Of a DNA stretch of 64,000 bases, positions 1 to 8,825 are shown in pieces (positions within the stretch are counted from its first letter, which is position 1; the number at the start of each line of letters is the position of its first letter). A model generated the notes under the pieces. The model saw only the letters and a list, made by a program, of their open reading frames with translations, was not told the origin of the DNA and ran no database searches. The position numbers were made by a program, and so were the translations under genes. Origin of the DNA: Pseudoblastomonas marina (GTDB taxonomy: Bacteria; Pseudomonadota; Alphaproteobacteria; Sphingomonadales; Sphingomonadaceae); the NCBI RefSeq assembly GCF_014641655.1, contig NZ_BMID01000001.1, positions 186,001 to 250,000 on the forward strand. The letters run 5' to 3'.

Positions 1-1395
1 GTGTCCGCCGCCGATCCCTTCGCTCGCGCGCCCGGCGTCGAGATCGAAGCTGATCACCATCGTGTCGTCGAGCGGCGTGACATGGATGTCGTGCCGCGCG
101 AGCACGTTGAGATCGTATTTCCCGTTATGCGCGATCTTGAGGACGGCATCGTCCTCGAGCAGCGGCTTCAACAGCGCGATCGCCTCGTCCATCGGGACTT
201 GCTCGGGTTTTTCGTCGAACATGTCCGAACCGCCATGCGCGAGCGGGATGTAGCACGCCTCGTTGGGCCCGGTCGCGAGACTCACCCCGACCAGGTCGGC
301 GCGCATCGCGTCGAGGCTCGAGGTCTCGGTGTCGAAGGCGACGAGGCGGGCGGATCGCGCGCGCGCGATCCATCGCTCGAGCGCTTCGATCGTCTGGACC
401 GTTTCGAATTTCGACCGGTTGCATGCGGGCAGTTCGGGGAGCGGCTGGCGATCGCCCTCGCTCTCTTCGTTTGCCTGCGCGACCTCGCCCTGCGTCGCGG
501 GCGCGGTTTCGAGCCGTTTGCGTAGCGAAGAAAAGCCGTGCGTCTCGAGGAATTCGCCGAGCGGTTCGGGCGGAATGCCGTCGAGCTTCATCTCGTCGAG
601 CGGCTGGGGGAGGTCGCAATCCTCCTTGAGCGTGACCAGGACGCGGCTCAGCTCGGCCATGTCGCGCCCCTCGAGCAGGCGCTCCTTAAGCTTGGACTTT
701 TTCATTTCGGGTGCCGCGTCGAGCGCCCCGGCGAGCGAGCCGTGCTCGGCGATCAGCTTCGATGCGGTCTTGGGCCCGATCCCGTAGATTCCGGGAATGT
801 TGTCGACGCTGTCGCCCATGAGTGCGAGCACGTCGCCGACCTTTCCGGGCGGGACGCCGAATTTTTCCTCGACCTCCGCGGGGCCGATTCGCGCGTTCTT
901 CATCGTGTCGAGCATGTCGATCGTGCCGCCGTGCTCGTCGCCGACCAACTGCATCAGGTCCTTGTCCGAACTGACGATGGTGACGTTCCAGCCCTGTTTC
1001 GCGGCGGCCACGGCATAGCTCGCGATGAGGTCGTCTGCCTCGAGGCCCTGCTCCTCGATGCAGGGCAGCGAAAAGGCCCGCGTGGCATCGCGAATCAACG
1101 GGAATTGCGGGCGCAGGTCCTCGGGCGGTTCGGGCCGGTTGGCCTTGTATTCGGCGTAGATCTCGTTGCGGAAGCTCTGCGAATCCTTGTCGAGGATCAC
1201 CGCGAGATGCGTCGGACCGTCTTCCTTGTCGAGCTGGTCGGCGAGCTTCCACAGCATCGTCGTGTATCCGTAGACCGCGCCCACCGGCGTGCCCTCCGGA
1301 TTGGTCAGCGGCGGAAGGCGATGATAGGCGCGAAAGATGTAGGACGAGCCGTCCACGAGATAGAGGTGCTGCTGCGCTTGATCACTGTCTGGCAT
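1..1395 (-). CDS. polA: DNA polymerase I, N-terminal part (runs off the left edge)
   Basis: This is the 5' portion of DNA polymerase I, which processes Okazaki fragments and fills repair gaps in the cytoplasm. Only 465 codons are inside the window, and the polymerase domain lies beyond position 1. The visible part starts MPDSDQAQQHLYLVDGSSYI and contains the 5'-3' exonuclease domain (about residues 1-290), with the conserved acidic clusters seen in LVDGSSYIFRAYH and EADDLIASY and the helix-hairpin-helix stretch GDSVDNIPGIYGIGPKTASK. It is followed by the start of the 3'-5' exonuclease domain. The proofreading metal ligands are intact: FDTETSSLD near residue 353 keeps the DxE motif. ATG at 1395 is the first good start and fits the family N-terminus. 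The gene is divergent from the lipoprotein at 1671, with 275 bp between them. Confidence 0.95.
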   Translation of the reverse strand, partial: MPDSDQAQQHLYLVDGSSYIFRAYHRLPPLTNPEGTPVGAVYGYTTMLWKLADQLDKEDGPTHLAVILDKDSQSFRNEIYAEYKANRPEPPEDLRPQFPLIRDATRAFSLPCIEEQGLEADDLIASYAVAAAKQGWNVTIVSSDKDLMQLVGDEHGGTIDMLDTMKNARIGPAEVEEKFGVPPGKVGDVLALMGDSVDNIPGIYGIGPKTASKLIAEHGSLAGALDAAPEMKKSKLKERLLEGRDMAELSRVLVTLKEDCDLPQPLDEMKLDGIPPEPLGEFLETHGFSSLRKRLETAPATQGEVAQANEESEGDRQPLPELPACNRSKFETVQTIEALERWIARARSARLVAFDTETSSLDAMRADLVGVSLATGPNEACYIPLAHGGSDMFDEKPEQVPMDEAIALLKPLLEDDAVLKIAHNGKYDLNVLARHDIHVTPLDDTMVISFDLDAGRASEGIGGGH

Positions 1396-1554
1396 GCGGG
1401 CAGTGCTAGCAGCGGTCGCGCGGTTCGTCGCGCGCGAAATGTGGCCTGTCCGCAGCCGCTTTGCGAAGGTTGCGCCCGCTCGCCAGACGCCGCAATTTTG
1501 CAAGGCTCCATCCGTATCGGGCGACCGATGTCGCAATTATGACGAAAATAGGGC

Positions 1555-1583
1555 TTGCGTCGCCACATTCCCGCCACTATTTA
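1555..1583 (+). promoter_or_regulatory. Candidate sigma-70 promoter for the lipoprotein at 1671
   Basis: TTGCGT (1555-1560) and TATTTA (1578-1583) are separated by 17 bp, which predicts a start near 1590 and an untranslated leader of about 80 nt. It matches the general bacterial consensus only partly, and no other promoter-like pair was seen closer to the gene. Confidence 0.35.
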
Positions 1584-1670
1584 AGACCGCGAAGCCGCTG
1601 CCCGATCGGCGCGGCCTCCCATTGGGGGCTGACCCTCGATGGAAGTCCACAGACTGCAAGGAATATCATT

Positions 1671-1919
1671 ATGCGTAAGCTCGTTCTCGTCGCCGCCGCC
1701 GGCGCCGCTCTCTCGCTCGCCGCTTGCTCGGAGCAGACCGAAGACGCCGCCGCGACCACCGCTGACGAAGCCGCCGAAGACACCGCCGAAAACCTCGACG
1801 CGACCGGCGAAGCCATCGAAGCCGGTGCCGAAGAAGTCGCCGCCGAAACCGACGAAGCTGCCGCTGAAGTCGAAGCCGAAGTCGAAGGCGAAACCGAAGC
1901 CGAAGCTCAGGCCGACTAA
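1671..1919 (+). CDS. Small acidic alanine/glutamate-rich lipoprotein
   Basis: An 82-residue predicted lipoprotein of unknown function. It has a short basic start (MRKLVLV), a hydrophobic core and a lipobox SLAAC, with the lipidated cysteine at residue 19. The mature part is low-complexity, almost entirely Ala, Glu, Asp and Thr, with no aromatic residues. The longer reading frame upstream has no ribosome binding site, whereas ATG 1671 follows AAGGAA and gives an immediate signal peptide, so this start was chosen. It is monocistronic and is followed by a strong hairpin terminator. Similar acidic lipoproteins are encoded at 12732-12971 and 41653-42165. Cell-envelope location follows from the lipobox, and nothing in the sequence points to an enzyme. 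Confidence 0.8.
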   Translation: MRKLVLVAAAGAALSLAACSEQTEDAAATTADEAAEDTAENLDATGEAIEAGAEEVAAETDEAAAEVEAEVEGETEAEAQAD

Positions 1920-1944
1920 GCTTCGTTTCGATACGAACAGAGAA

Positions 1945-1973
1945 GGGCGCGCCATTGCGGCGCGCCCTTTTTT
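1945..1973 (+). terminator. Rho-independent terminator after the 1671 lipoprotein
   Basis: A 9-bp perfect GC-rich stem (GGGCGCGCC at 1945-1953, GGCGCGCCC at 1959-1967) with a 5-nt loop is followed by six T residues. It lies 25 bp past the stop codon, between convergent genes. Confidence 0.9.
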
Positions 1974-2002
1974 GTGTGCGAAATGCCGGTGGGCCGGTTC
2001 GA

Positions 2003-2410
2003 TCAGGCGGCGGCGATCGCCTGCGCGATGCGATCCGCCGGTTCGCCGGTCATGGTCTTGGCAATCTCGCCAACGAGGCGTTTTTCCAGTTCGCTGTGAT
2101 AATGCCTTCGCATCTCGCCCAGGGTCTTGGGATCGGCGATCACGAGCAGGTCCTCGATCTCGTTCCCGATCGCCTTCTGGTTGAGGCATTCGGCTGCGGC
2201 CGCGCCGTGCGCGAGTTCGTTGAGGTCGGTCCGGCCCATCCGCTGGCCCGCCTCGTCCTGGTGCTTGACCCCGGCGCTGAAATTGGTCGCGCGGACGTCG
2301 ATTTCCTCGGCTTGGCCGAGCTTGGGTTCGAGCGGTGCGCCGTCATTGCGCAGCAGCACGAAACGGGTGCCGTCGACCACGGCGACATGGGCGTTCTTGG
2401 GTAATCTCAT
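2003..2410 (-). CDS. Host attachment family protein (baeRF12-like)
   Basis: A 135-residue cytoplasmic protein resembling the family named for host attachment in plant-associated bacteria, now grouped with bacterial eRF1-like (baeRF) proteins. Family features visible are the N-terminal HVAVVDGTRFVLLRNDG strand pair, a variable loop, then EIEDLLVIADPKTLGEMRRH and ELEKRLVGEIAKTMTG, close to the usual C-terminal end. Length is normal. It is transcribed in the same direction as the serine hydrolase upstream (80 bp gap) and converges with the lipoprotein at 1671. The family assignment is from pattern recognition. The actual biochemical role is unknown, and the attachment name should not be taken literally. 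Confidence 0.75.
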   Translation of the reverse strand: MRLPKNAHVAVVDGTRFVLLRNDGAPLEPKLGQAEEIDVRATNFSAGVKHQDEAGQRMGRTDLNELAHGAAAAECLNQKAIGNEIEDLLVIADPKTLGEMRRHYHSELEKRLVGEIAKTMTGEPADRIAQAIAAA

Positions 2411-2490
2411 AGGGTACTCCTTCGTATCACTTCACCAACGGGCGAAGCGGCGAAGGGTTCACCGGGTTGTCGCTGAAATCGGTCGCCGTA

Positions 2491-3468
2491 TCAGCCGCCG
2501 TAAGCGGCGTGGCTGACCTCCTCGTAGCCGTCGAGCAGTTCGCGCGCGATCTCGGCGATGCGACGCTCGCGGTTCGAACGGCTGCCTTGCCCGGTGACGT
2601 AGATCGCCACTGCATAGGTGTGGCCGTCGGGCGCGGTGATGAAGCCGATATCGCTCGAGGTGTTGTTGAGCGAGCCGGTCTTGTGCGCGACCGTGGCGCC
2701 GGCGGGCATCAGCGCGGGAATCCGCCGTGTGCCGGTGCGACAGCGTTCCATCGCGCCGAGGATCACGCGGCGATGGACGGGGGTGAGCACGTCGCCATTG
2801 TGAAGCATGGCCAGCAGCTTGATCATTGCGCGCGGGGTGGCGGCGTCGCGCCGGTCGACCTTGATCGCCGGATCGTATTCACCGTCGTCGCGCACGAGCG
2901 TCGCGATGTCGCGATCGATGCTGAATTCCGAAATCCCGTTGCGGCGCATCCAGGCGTTGACCGCATCGGGGCCGCCGACCACGCGCAGCAGGGCGTCGGT
3001 GGCCGGATTGCTCGACCGGGTGATCATCAATTCGATCAGCTCGCTCGCGGGGAGGTACTTGCCCTCGCGGACCGGGGCGACGCGGGTCGAAAAGGCCTTG
3101 GAACGCAGCGGCCAGAGCAGCGGGAATTCGCTGGTCAGGCTCCATTTGCCCTGCTCGACCCCTTCGAGGAAGGTCGCCGCGACGGCGATCTTGCTGGTCG
3201 AGGCGAGCGGGAAGAACTGGTCGTCGAGCACGCCGAGCGTCTGCCCCGTCGTCAGGTCCATCGCCGCGACGCCGATGCGACCGCGCGAACCGTCCGCGAT
3301 TGCGGCGATGCGGGCACCCAGATTGCTGTCGAAATCGACCGGTGCGAGCGCTTCGGTGCCGAACACGTCGTCGAAGCGCGTGTCGATCTGCGTCTGTGCT
3401 GCCGAAGGCGCCGAAACCAGCGCCGCGAATGCCGCCGCGAGGGCGGTTACCGTCTTACCCCAAGTCAT
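2491..3468 (-). CDS. Secreted class A beta-lactamase-like serine hydrolase
   Basis: A 325-residue protein of the beta-lactamase/transpeptidase-like fold with a clear signal peptide (about residues 1-24, ending SAPSAAQ), so probably periplasmic. Three active-site motifs are visible: S90-T-S-K93 (SxxK), S152-S-N154 in the place of the SDN loop, and K263-T-G265. The omega-loop Glu of class A enzymes (ExxLN) is not apparent in residues 175-200, where the sequence is instead SEFSIDRDIATLVRDDGEYD. In class A enzymes that Glu deacylates the enzyme, so this protein may be a poor beta-lactamase or a peptidoglycan-acting hydrolase. It sits alone downstream of the groL terminator. There is no nearby LysR/AmpR-type regulator. 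Confidence 0.82.
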   Translation of the reverse strand: MTWGKTVTALAAAFAALVSAPSAAQTQIDTRFDDVFGTEALAPVDFDSNLGARIAAIADGSRGRIGVAAMDLTTGQTLGVLDDQFFPLASTSKIAVAATFLEGVEQGKWSLTSEFPLLWPLRSKAFSTRVAPVREGKYLPASELIELMITRSSNPATDALLRVVGGPDAVNAWMRRNGISEFSIDRDIATLVRDDGEYDPAIKVDRRDAATPRAMIKLLAMLHNGDVLTPVHRRVILGAMERCRTGTRRIPALMPAGATVAHKTGSLNNTSSDIGFITAPDGHTYAVAIYVTGQGSRSNRERRIAEIARELLDGYEEVSHAAYGG

Positions 3469-3565
3469 ACGAACCGTTTACCACCTTCCGGCTGGCAAAT
3501 TGCTTAACAAGGCAGCTCGGAAGAACGCGACTGCGACGAGGCGATTCTTTCCTGCGACGAAATGC

Positions 3566-3596
3566 AAAAAGGCCCGGCGGATCGCTCCGCCGGGCC
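3566..3596 (-). terminator. Rho-independent terminator of groS-groL
   Basis: On the minus strand an 11-bp perfect stem (GGCCCGGCGGA, loop of 4, then its complement) occupies 3571-3596 and is followed by five T residues (3566-3570). It separates groL from the serine hydrolase gene. Confidence 0.92.
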
Positions 3597-3626
3597 CCTT
3601 CATGTTCGCGATTCGGCGCGGAAGGC

Positions 3627-5318
<1,692 letters not shown>

Positions 5319-5606
5319 TCAGGAGACGATGCCCATGATGTCGCTTTCCTTCATGATCAGCAGGTCTTCCCCGTCGATCTTGACTTCGGTGCCGCCCCAT
5401 TTGCCGAACAGGACGCGGTCGCCTTCCTTGACGTCGAGCGGGGTCACCTTGCCGTCTTCGCCCTTGGCCCCCGGACCGACGGCGACGACTTCGCCTTCGC
5501 TCGGCTTTTCCTGGGCGCTGTCGGGAATGATGATGCCACCGGCGGTCTTCTCGTCGGCTTCGATGCGACGGACCAGAACGCGGTCATGCAGCGGACGAAA
5601 TGCCAT
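5319..5606 (-). CDS. groS: Co-chaperonin GroES (10 kDa)
   Basis: A 95-residue co-chaperonin that caps the GroEL ring. It starts [14 protein letters not shown] and carries the mobile-loop region ([17 protein letters not shown]) and the [10 protein letters not shown] beta-hairpin. ATG 5606 gives the standard length; a longer open frame upstream would run across the CIRCE element and lacks family similarity. First gene of the heat-shock operon with groL. Confidence 0.98.
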   Translation of the reverse strand: MAFRPLHDRVLVRRIEADEKTAGGIIIPDSAQEKPSEGEVVAVGPGAKGEDGKVTPLDVKEGDRVLFGKWGGTEVKIDGEDLLIMKESDIMGIVS

Positions 5607-5639
5607 TGCTTGTACCTCTCGTATGAGTGAATTTCTCTG

Positions 5640-5666
5640 TTGGCACTTCCAGGCGGAGAGTGCCAG
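5640..5666 (-). promoter_or_regulatory. CIRCE operator (HrcA site) upstream of groS-groL
   Basis: Read on the minus strand the site is CTGGCACTC, nine bases, AAGTGCCAA, matching the CIRCE consensus TTAGCACTC-N9-GAGTGCTAA at 14 of 18 positions. HrcA is the known repressor at such sites in alphaproteobacteria. The HrcA gene itself is not in this window. Confidence 0.92.
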
Positions 5667-5674
5667 CGAGCCGC

Positions 5675-5702
5675 ATTTGGTAACGCGCGATCGGTGAGTC
5701 AA
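5675..5702 (-). promoter_or_regulatory. Candidate groS-groL promoter
   Basis: TTGACT (5697-5702 on the minus strand) and CCAAAT (5675-5680), 16 bp apart, predict a transcription start at about 5667, so the CIRCE element would begin at the first transcribed bases. The -35 is good and the -10 is weak. Confidence 0.45.
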
Positions 5703-5820
5703 CTGGGGTTCATGCAAATTTTTTCGTGCCGTCGGGCGAACGGTGGCGTGGGGTGGCCAGGGCGTGGTCGAGACCCTATTGGGCCGCCGTCACCGTCACT
5801 CGAACTCAAAGGGCCGCCGC

Positions 5821-6669
5821 ATGAACCCGACCCCGACCGTCTCCTCAGAAACCGTCGCCGAGATGAGCGTTCCCGAGCAGGCCATGCTGTGGCTCAAGCT
5901 CAACATGATCGACATTGCGGGTGCCTTCGCCGTGCTCGTGATCGGCCTGCTTGTGGCGCGCCTGGTGTCGCGCTGGGTCCACCGCGCGCTGACCAACTCG
6001 CCGAGGTTCGAGCCGACCGTCGCCAATTTCCTCTCGAACCTCGTCAAATACGCGCTGTGGGCGCTCGTCCTCGTGACCGTGCTGTCGCAATTCGGGGTCG
6101 AGACCACCAGCATCCTCGCCGCGCTGGGCGGCATGGCGCTCGCGATCGGGCTGGCGCTGCAGGGCACGCTCAGCAACGTCGCCTCGGGGGTGATGATCCT
6201 CGTGCAAAAGCCGTTCAAGGTCGGCGAGGGAATCAGCGCTGGCTCGGTGACCGGCACGGTCCAGCAGATCGGCCTGTTCACCACCGAGGTCAGGCAGTTC
6301 GACGGATTGTTCGTGATGGTTCCCAATTCCGAGCTCTGGAACCAGGCGATCGTGAATTTCAATCGCCACCCCACCCGCCGTTTCGAACTGGTCGTGGGGA
6401 TCGGCTACCAAGACAGCATGACGCAAGCGCGCGAGGAACTCATGGCTCTGGCACGGGCAGACGAGCGCGTGCTCGAGGATCCGGCGCCGGTGACCTTCGT
6501 CAATTCGCTCGACGACAGCTCGGTCGGGATCGGGTTGCGCGTGTGGTGCGAGACCCCGAACTATCTCGGCCTGTCCTGGGATCTGACCGAGAAGGCCAAG
6601 GCGCGCTTCGACGACGTCGGTATCTCGATCCCGTACCCGCAGCGCGAGGTCACGCAGCGCGCCGCGTAG
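5821..6669 (+). CDS. Small-conductance mechanosensitive channel (MscS family)
   Basis: A 282-residue inner-membrane channel that opens under membrane tension to release solutes after osmotic downshock. Three hydrophobic segments are visible: IDIAGAFAVLVIGLLVARLV, YALWALVLVTVLSQF, and the pore helix with ALGGMALAIGLALQGTLSN, followed by the beta domain KPFKVGEGI and a mixed C-terminal domain. Length matches E. coli MscS (286). ATG 5821 was chosen because the three expected membrane segments follow directly, although the upstream open frame could add 26 residues. Divergent from groS and convergent with the MATE gene (6 bp between stops). Confidence 0.95.
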   Translation: MNPTPTVSSETVAEMSVPEQAMLWLKLNMIDIAGAFAVLVIGLLVARLVSRWVHRALTNSPRFEPTVANFLSNLVKYALWALVLVTVLSQFGVETTSILAALGGMALAIGLALQGTLSNVASGVMILVQKPFKVGEGISAGSVTGTVQQIGLFTTEVRQFDGLFVMVPNSELWNQAIVNFNRHPTRRFELVVGIGYQDSMTQAREELMALARADERVLEDPAPVTFVNSLDDSSVGIGLRVWCETPNYLGLSWDLTEKAKARFDDVGISIPYPQREVTQRAA

Positions 6670-6675
6670 GACGGG

Positions 6676-8076
6676 CTAGGCCACGCCGCGCTCGGTCAGC
6701 CCCAGCGCATCTCGTCGCGCCCAGCGCCAGGTTAGCAGGACCGCCGCGAACACCAGCCCGGTGGCGAGCCCGATCCACACGCCCACGCCTTCAAGCGCGG
6801 TCCCGAGACCGAGTCCTGTGGCCAGCCCAAAGCCCGGGACCCAGTATGAGAAGATCGCGATCCACATCGGCACCCGGGTGTCCTGCAGACCACGCAGCGC
6901 GCCCTGTCCGACCGCCTGCACCCCGTCGACCAGCTGGAATGCGGCGGCGACCAGCAGGAATGGCACGGCATAGGCGACCAGCGCGGCGTTTTCGGATGCC
7001 CAGGGATCGAGATAGATCGCCAGCAACGGCTCGGGCGCGACAATCATCGCCAGCGCCGTGGTCGACATGAAGGCTGCAGCCATGCCGATCCCGGTCCAGC
7101 CCGCGCGGCCCATCCCGGCGGGATTGCGCGCGCCGTAGAAATAGCCGACCCGGATCGTCGCGGCCTGCCCGATCCCGAACGGGATCTGGAAGGCGAGCGC
7201 GGCGATCTGCAACGCGATCGTGTGCGCGGCGAGCTGGGTCGCGTCGATACGCCCCATCAGGAACGCCGCCGCGCCGAATATTCCGGCTTCGGCGAGGATC
7301 GTGAACATGATCGGCGTGCCGACCGCGACGATTTGCCGCAGCCGCTGCCAGTCGGGCCGCCAGAAGAAGCCGAACACGTGGTAGCGATGGAGCCGCGGAT
7401 CGAGCCGGATCGCGACGATATAGGCGGCGAGGACGAGCAGCGCGGTGATATTGGTCGCGATCGCCGCCCCCTCGAGCCCGAGTGCGGGCGCGCCCAGATT
7501 GCCGAATACGAGGGCGTAGTTGGCGAGCGCGTTGACCCCGATCCCGGCGGCGGTGATCGCTGTTGCGAAGATCGGGCGGCCGAGCGCCGAGACGTAGGCG
7601 CGAAGTACCTGCGCCGCGATCATCGGGATCAGCGACCACAAGAGGAGCGCCATATACTCGTCCGCCAAAGCGATGATGCCCTGCTGCTGGCCGGTGACCT
7701 GCATCAGCGGGACCAGCAGCGCGCAAACGCCCATGCCGATGATCCCGGTGCCCACGCACAGCCACAGGGCCATGCGGGTCGCGCGCCGCACCGGGCGTAG
7801 CGCCGGCGCGCGCGCACCCAGTTCCTCGGCGATGATCGGTGCGCAGGCGGTGGTCAGTCCCATCAGGCCCCACACCACGAGGCCGAACAGCGAGACCGCG
7901 AGCGAGGAGGCGGCGAGCGGCTCCTCGCCCAACCGTGCTATGAACACCACGTCGATCGCGTAGGTCAGCATCTGCAGCAGGTTGGCGAGCGCCAGCGGCC
8001 AGGCGAGACGGAAGGTCTCGCGCAGCTCGGTGCGCCACGGCTTCGTGCCGGGATCGAGATGCGTGATGTCGTTCAT
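6676..8076 (-). CDS. MATE family efflux transporter (NorM-like)
   Basis: A 466-residue multidrug/toxic-compound exporter with about 12 membrane segments. The first repeat begins FRLAWPLALANLLQMLTYAIDVVF, and the second half begins near QIVAVGTPIMFTILAEAGIF, giving the usual two six-helix bundles. ATG 8076 (MNDITHLDPGTKPWRTEL) is preferred over upstream starts because the extra residues are polar and not family-like. A second, unrelated-looking MATE protein is encoded at 61219. The substrate cannot be told from the sequence. Divergent from the PagL-like gene with a 134-bp gap. Confidence 0.93.
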   Translation of the reverse strand: MNDITHLDPGTKPWRTELRETFRLAWPLALANLLQMLTYAIDVVFIARLGEEPLAASSLAVSLFGLVVWGLMGLTTACAPIIAEELGARAPALRPVRRATRMALWLCVGTGIIGMGVCALLVPLMQVTGQQQGIIALADEYMALLLWSLIPMIAAQVLRAYVSALGRPIFATAITAAGIGVNALANYALVFGNLGAPALGLEGAAIATNITALLVLAAYIVAIRLDPRLHRYHVFGFFWRPDWQRLRQIVAVGTPIMFTILAEAGIFGAAAFLMGRIDATQLAAHTIALQIAALAFQIPFGIGQAATIRVGYFYGARNPAGMGRAGWTGIGMAAAFMSTTALAMIVAPEPLLAIYLDPWASENAALVAYAVPFLLVAAAFQLVDGVQAVGQGALRGLQDTRVPMWIAIFSYWVPGFGLATGLGLGTALEGVGVWIGLATGLVFAAVLLTWRWARRDALGLTERGVA

Positions 8077-8210
8077 GCAGCCGGCCCGGTTAAGCCAGCA
8101 CCCAGTCTCAGCAAAGCGTGTTTCCGATGCGCCCAGCAAATCGGCTTCAGCTTGCGGCAAGGCGGCAACACGCACAGTGTGGCGATTCCAACATCGACGG
8201 ACCATGACCT

Positions 8211-8750
8211 ATGCGATCATTCTGGCTCGCCATCGCGGCGCTCGGCACCTGCACCACCACTCCGGCTTTCGCGCAGGAAGTCTTCGGCGGTGTCTACGCG
8301 CACGAAGTCGAAACGCCGTTCACCTTCGCTGTCGACGAGAGCGGCACCGATGTGATGCTCGGCTATCGGTTCGGCGAAGCCGAAGGGCTCTCCTTCCTCG
8401 GCAAGCCGCAGCCTTACCTGGTCGCCTCGCTCAATACCGCGGGCGATACCAGTTTTGCGGGCGCGGGGCTGAGCTGGCGGATCGAGGCGGGGCCAGTGTT
8501 CGTGCGTCCGGGCATCGGCCTGGTCGTGCATGACGGGCCCGACCTCAAGATCGATCCGGTCACCGGCGAGCATCGCGAGCTCGGCAGCCGGGTCCTGTTC
8601 GAACCCGAGATCGCCGTCGGGGTCCAGTTGAGCGAACGCGTCGCCGCCGAGGCGAGCTGGGTTCACATCAGCCATGCCCGCCTGTTCAACTGGGAGCAGA
8701 ATCCCGGGATCGACATGATGGGTGTACGGCTGTCTTATCGCTTCGACTGA
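8211..8750 (+). CDS. Outer-membrane lipid A 3-O-deacylase (PagL)-like / acyloxyacyl hydrolase family protein
   Basis: A 179-residue protein with a signal peptide (cleavage near AFAQ, residue 21) and a small beta-barrel pattern ending in GVRLSYRF, the C-terminal aromatic typical of outer-membrane barrels. The segment WVHISHARLFNWEQNPGIDM matches the region of PagL-like proteins that carries the catalytic His-x-Ser. H152 and S154 are in that arrangement, and E162 is a possible third residue, though its spacing is shorter than I recall for the Pseudomonas enzyme. The known family removes a 3-hydroxyacyl chain from lipid A. Sphingomonads have glycosphingolipids in place of much LPS, so the real substrate may differ. 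Monocistronic. Confidence 0.75.
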   Translation: MRSFWLAIAALGTCTTTPAFAQEVFGGVYAHEVETPFTFAVDESGTDVMLGYRFGEAEGLSFLGKPQPYLVASLNTAGDTSFAGAGLSWRIEAGPVFVRPGIGLVVHDGPDLKIDPVTGEHRELGSRVLFEPEIAVGVQLSERVAAEASWVHISHARLFNWEQNPGIDMMGVRLSYRFD

Positions 8751-8825
8751 TCGGCCGCTTCGATTGACCTAGCGCGGCATGGCGCGGCTGGCTAAGCCCG
8801 TTCGCAACAGGCGGAGAGCGGCGGC

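Noticed and set aside
2491-3468. Acquired antibiotic-resistance gene on a mobile element
   Set aside because: No insertion sequence, integron or change of base composition around it, and the omega-loop glutamate of true class A enzymes is not evident.
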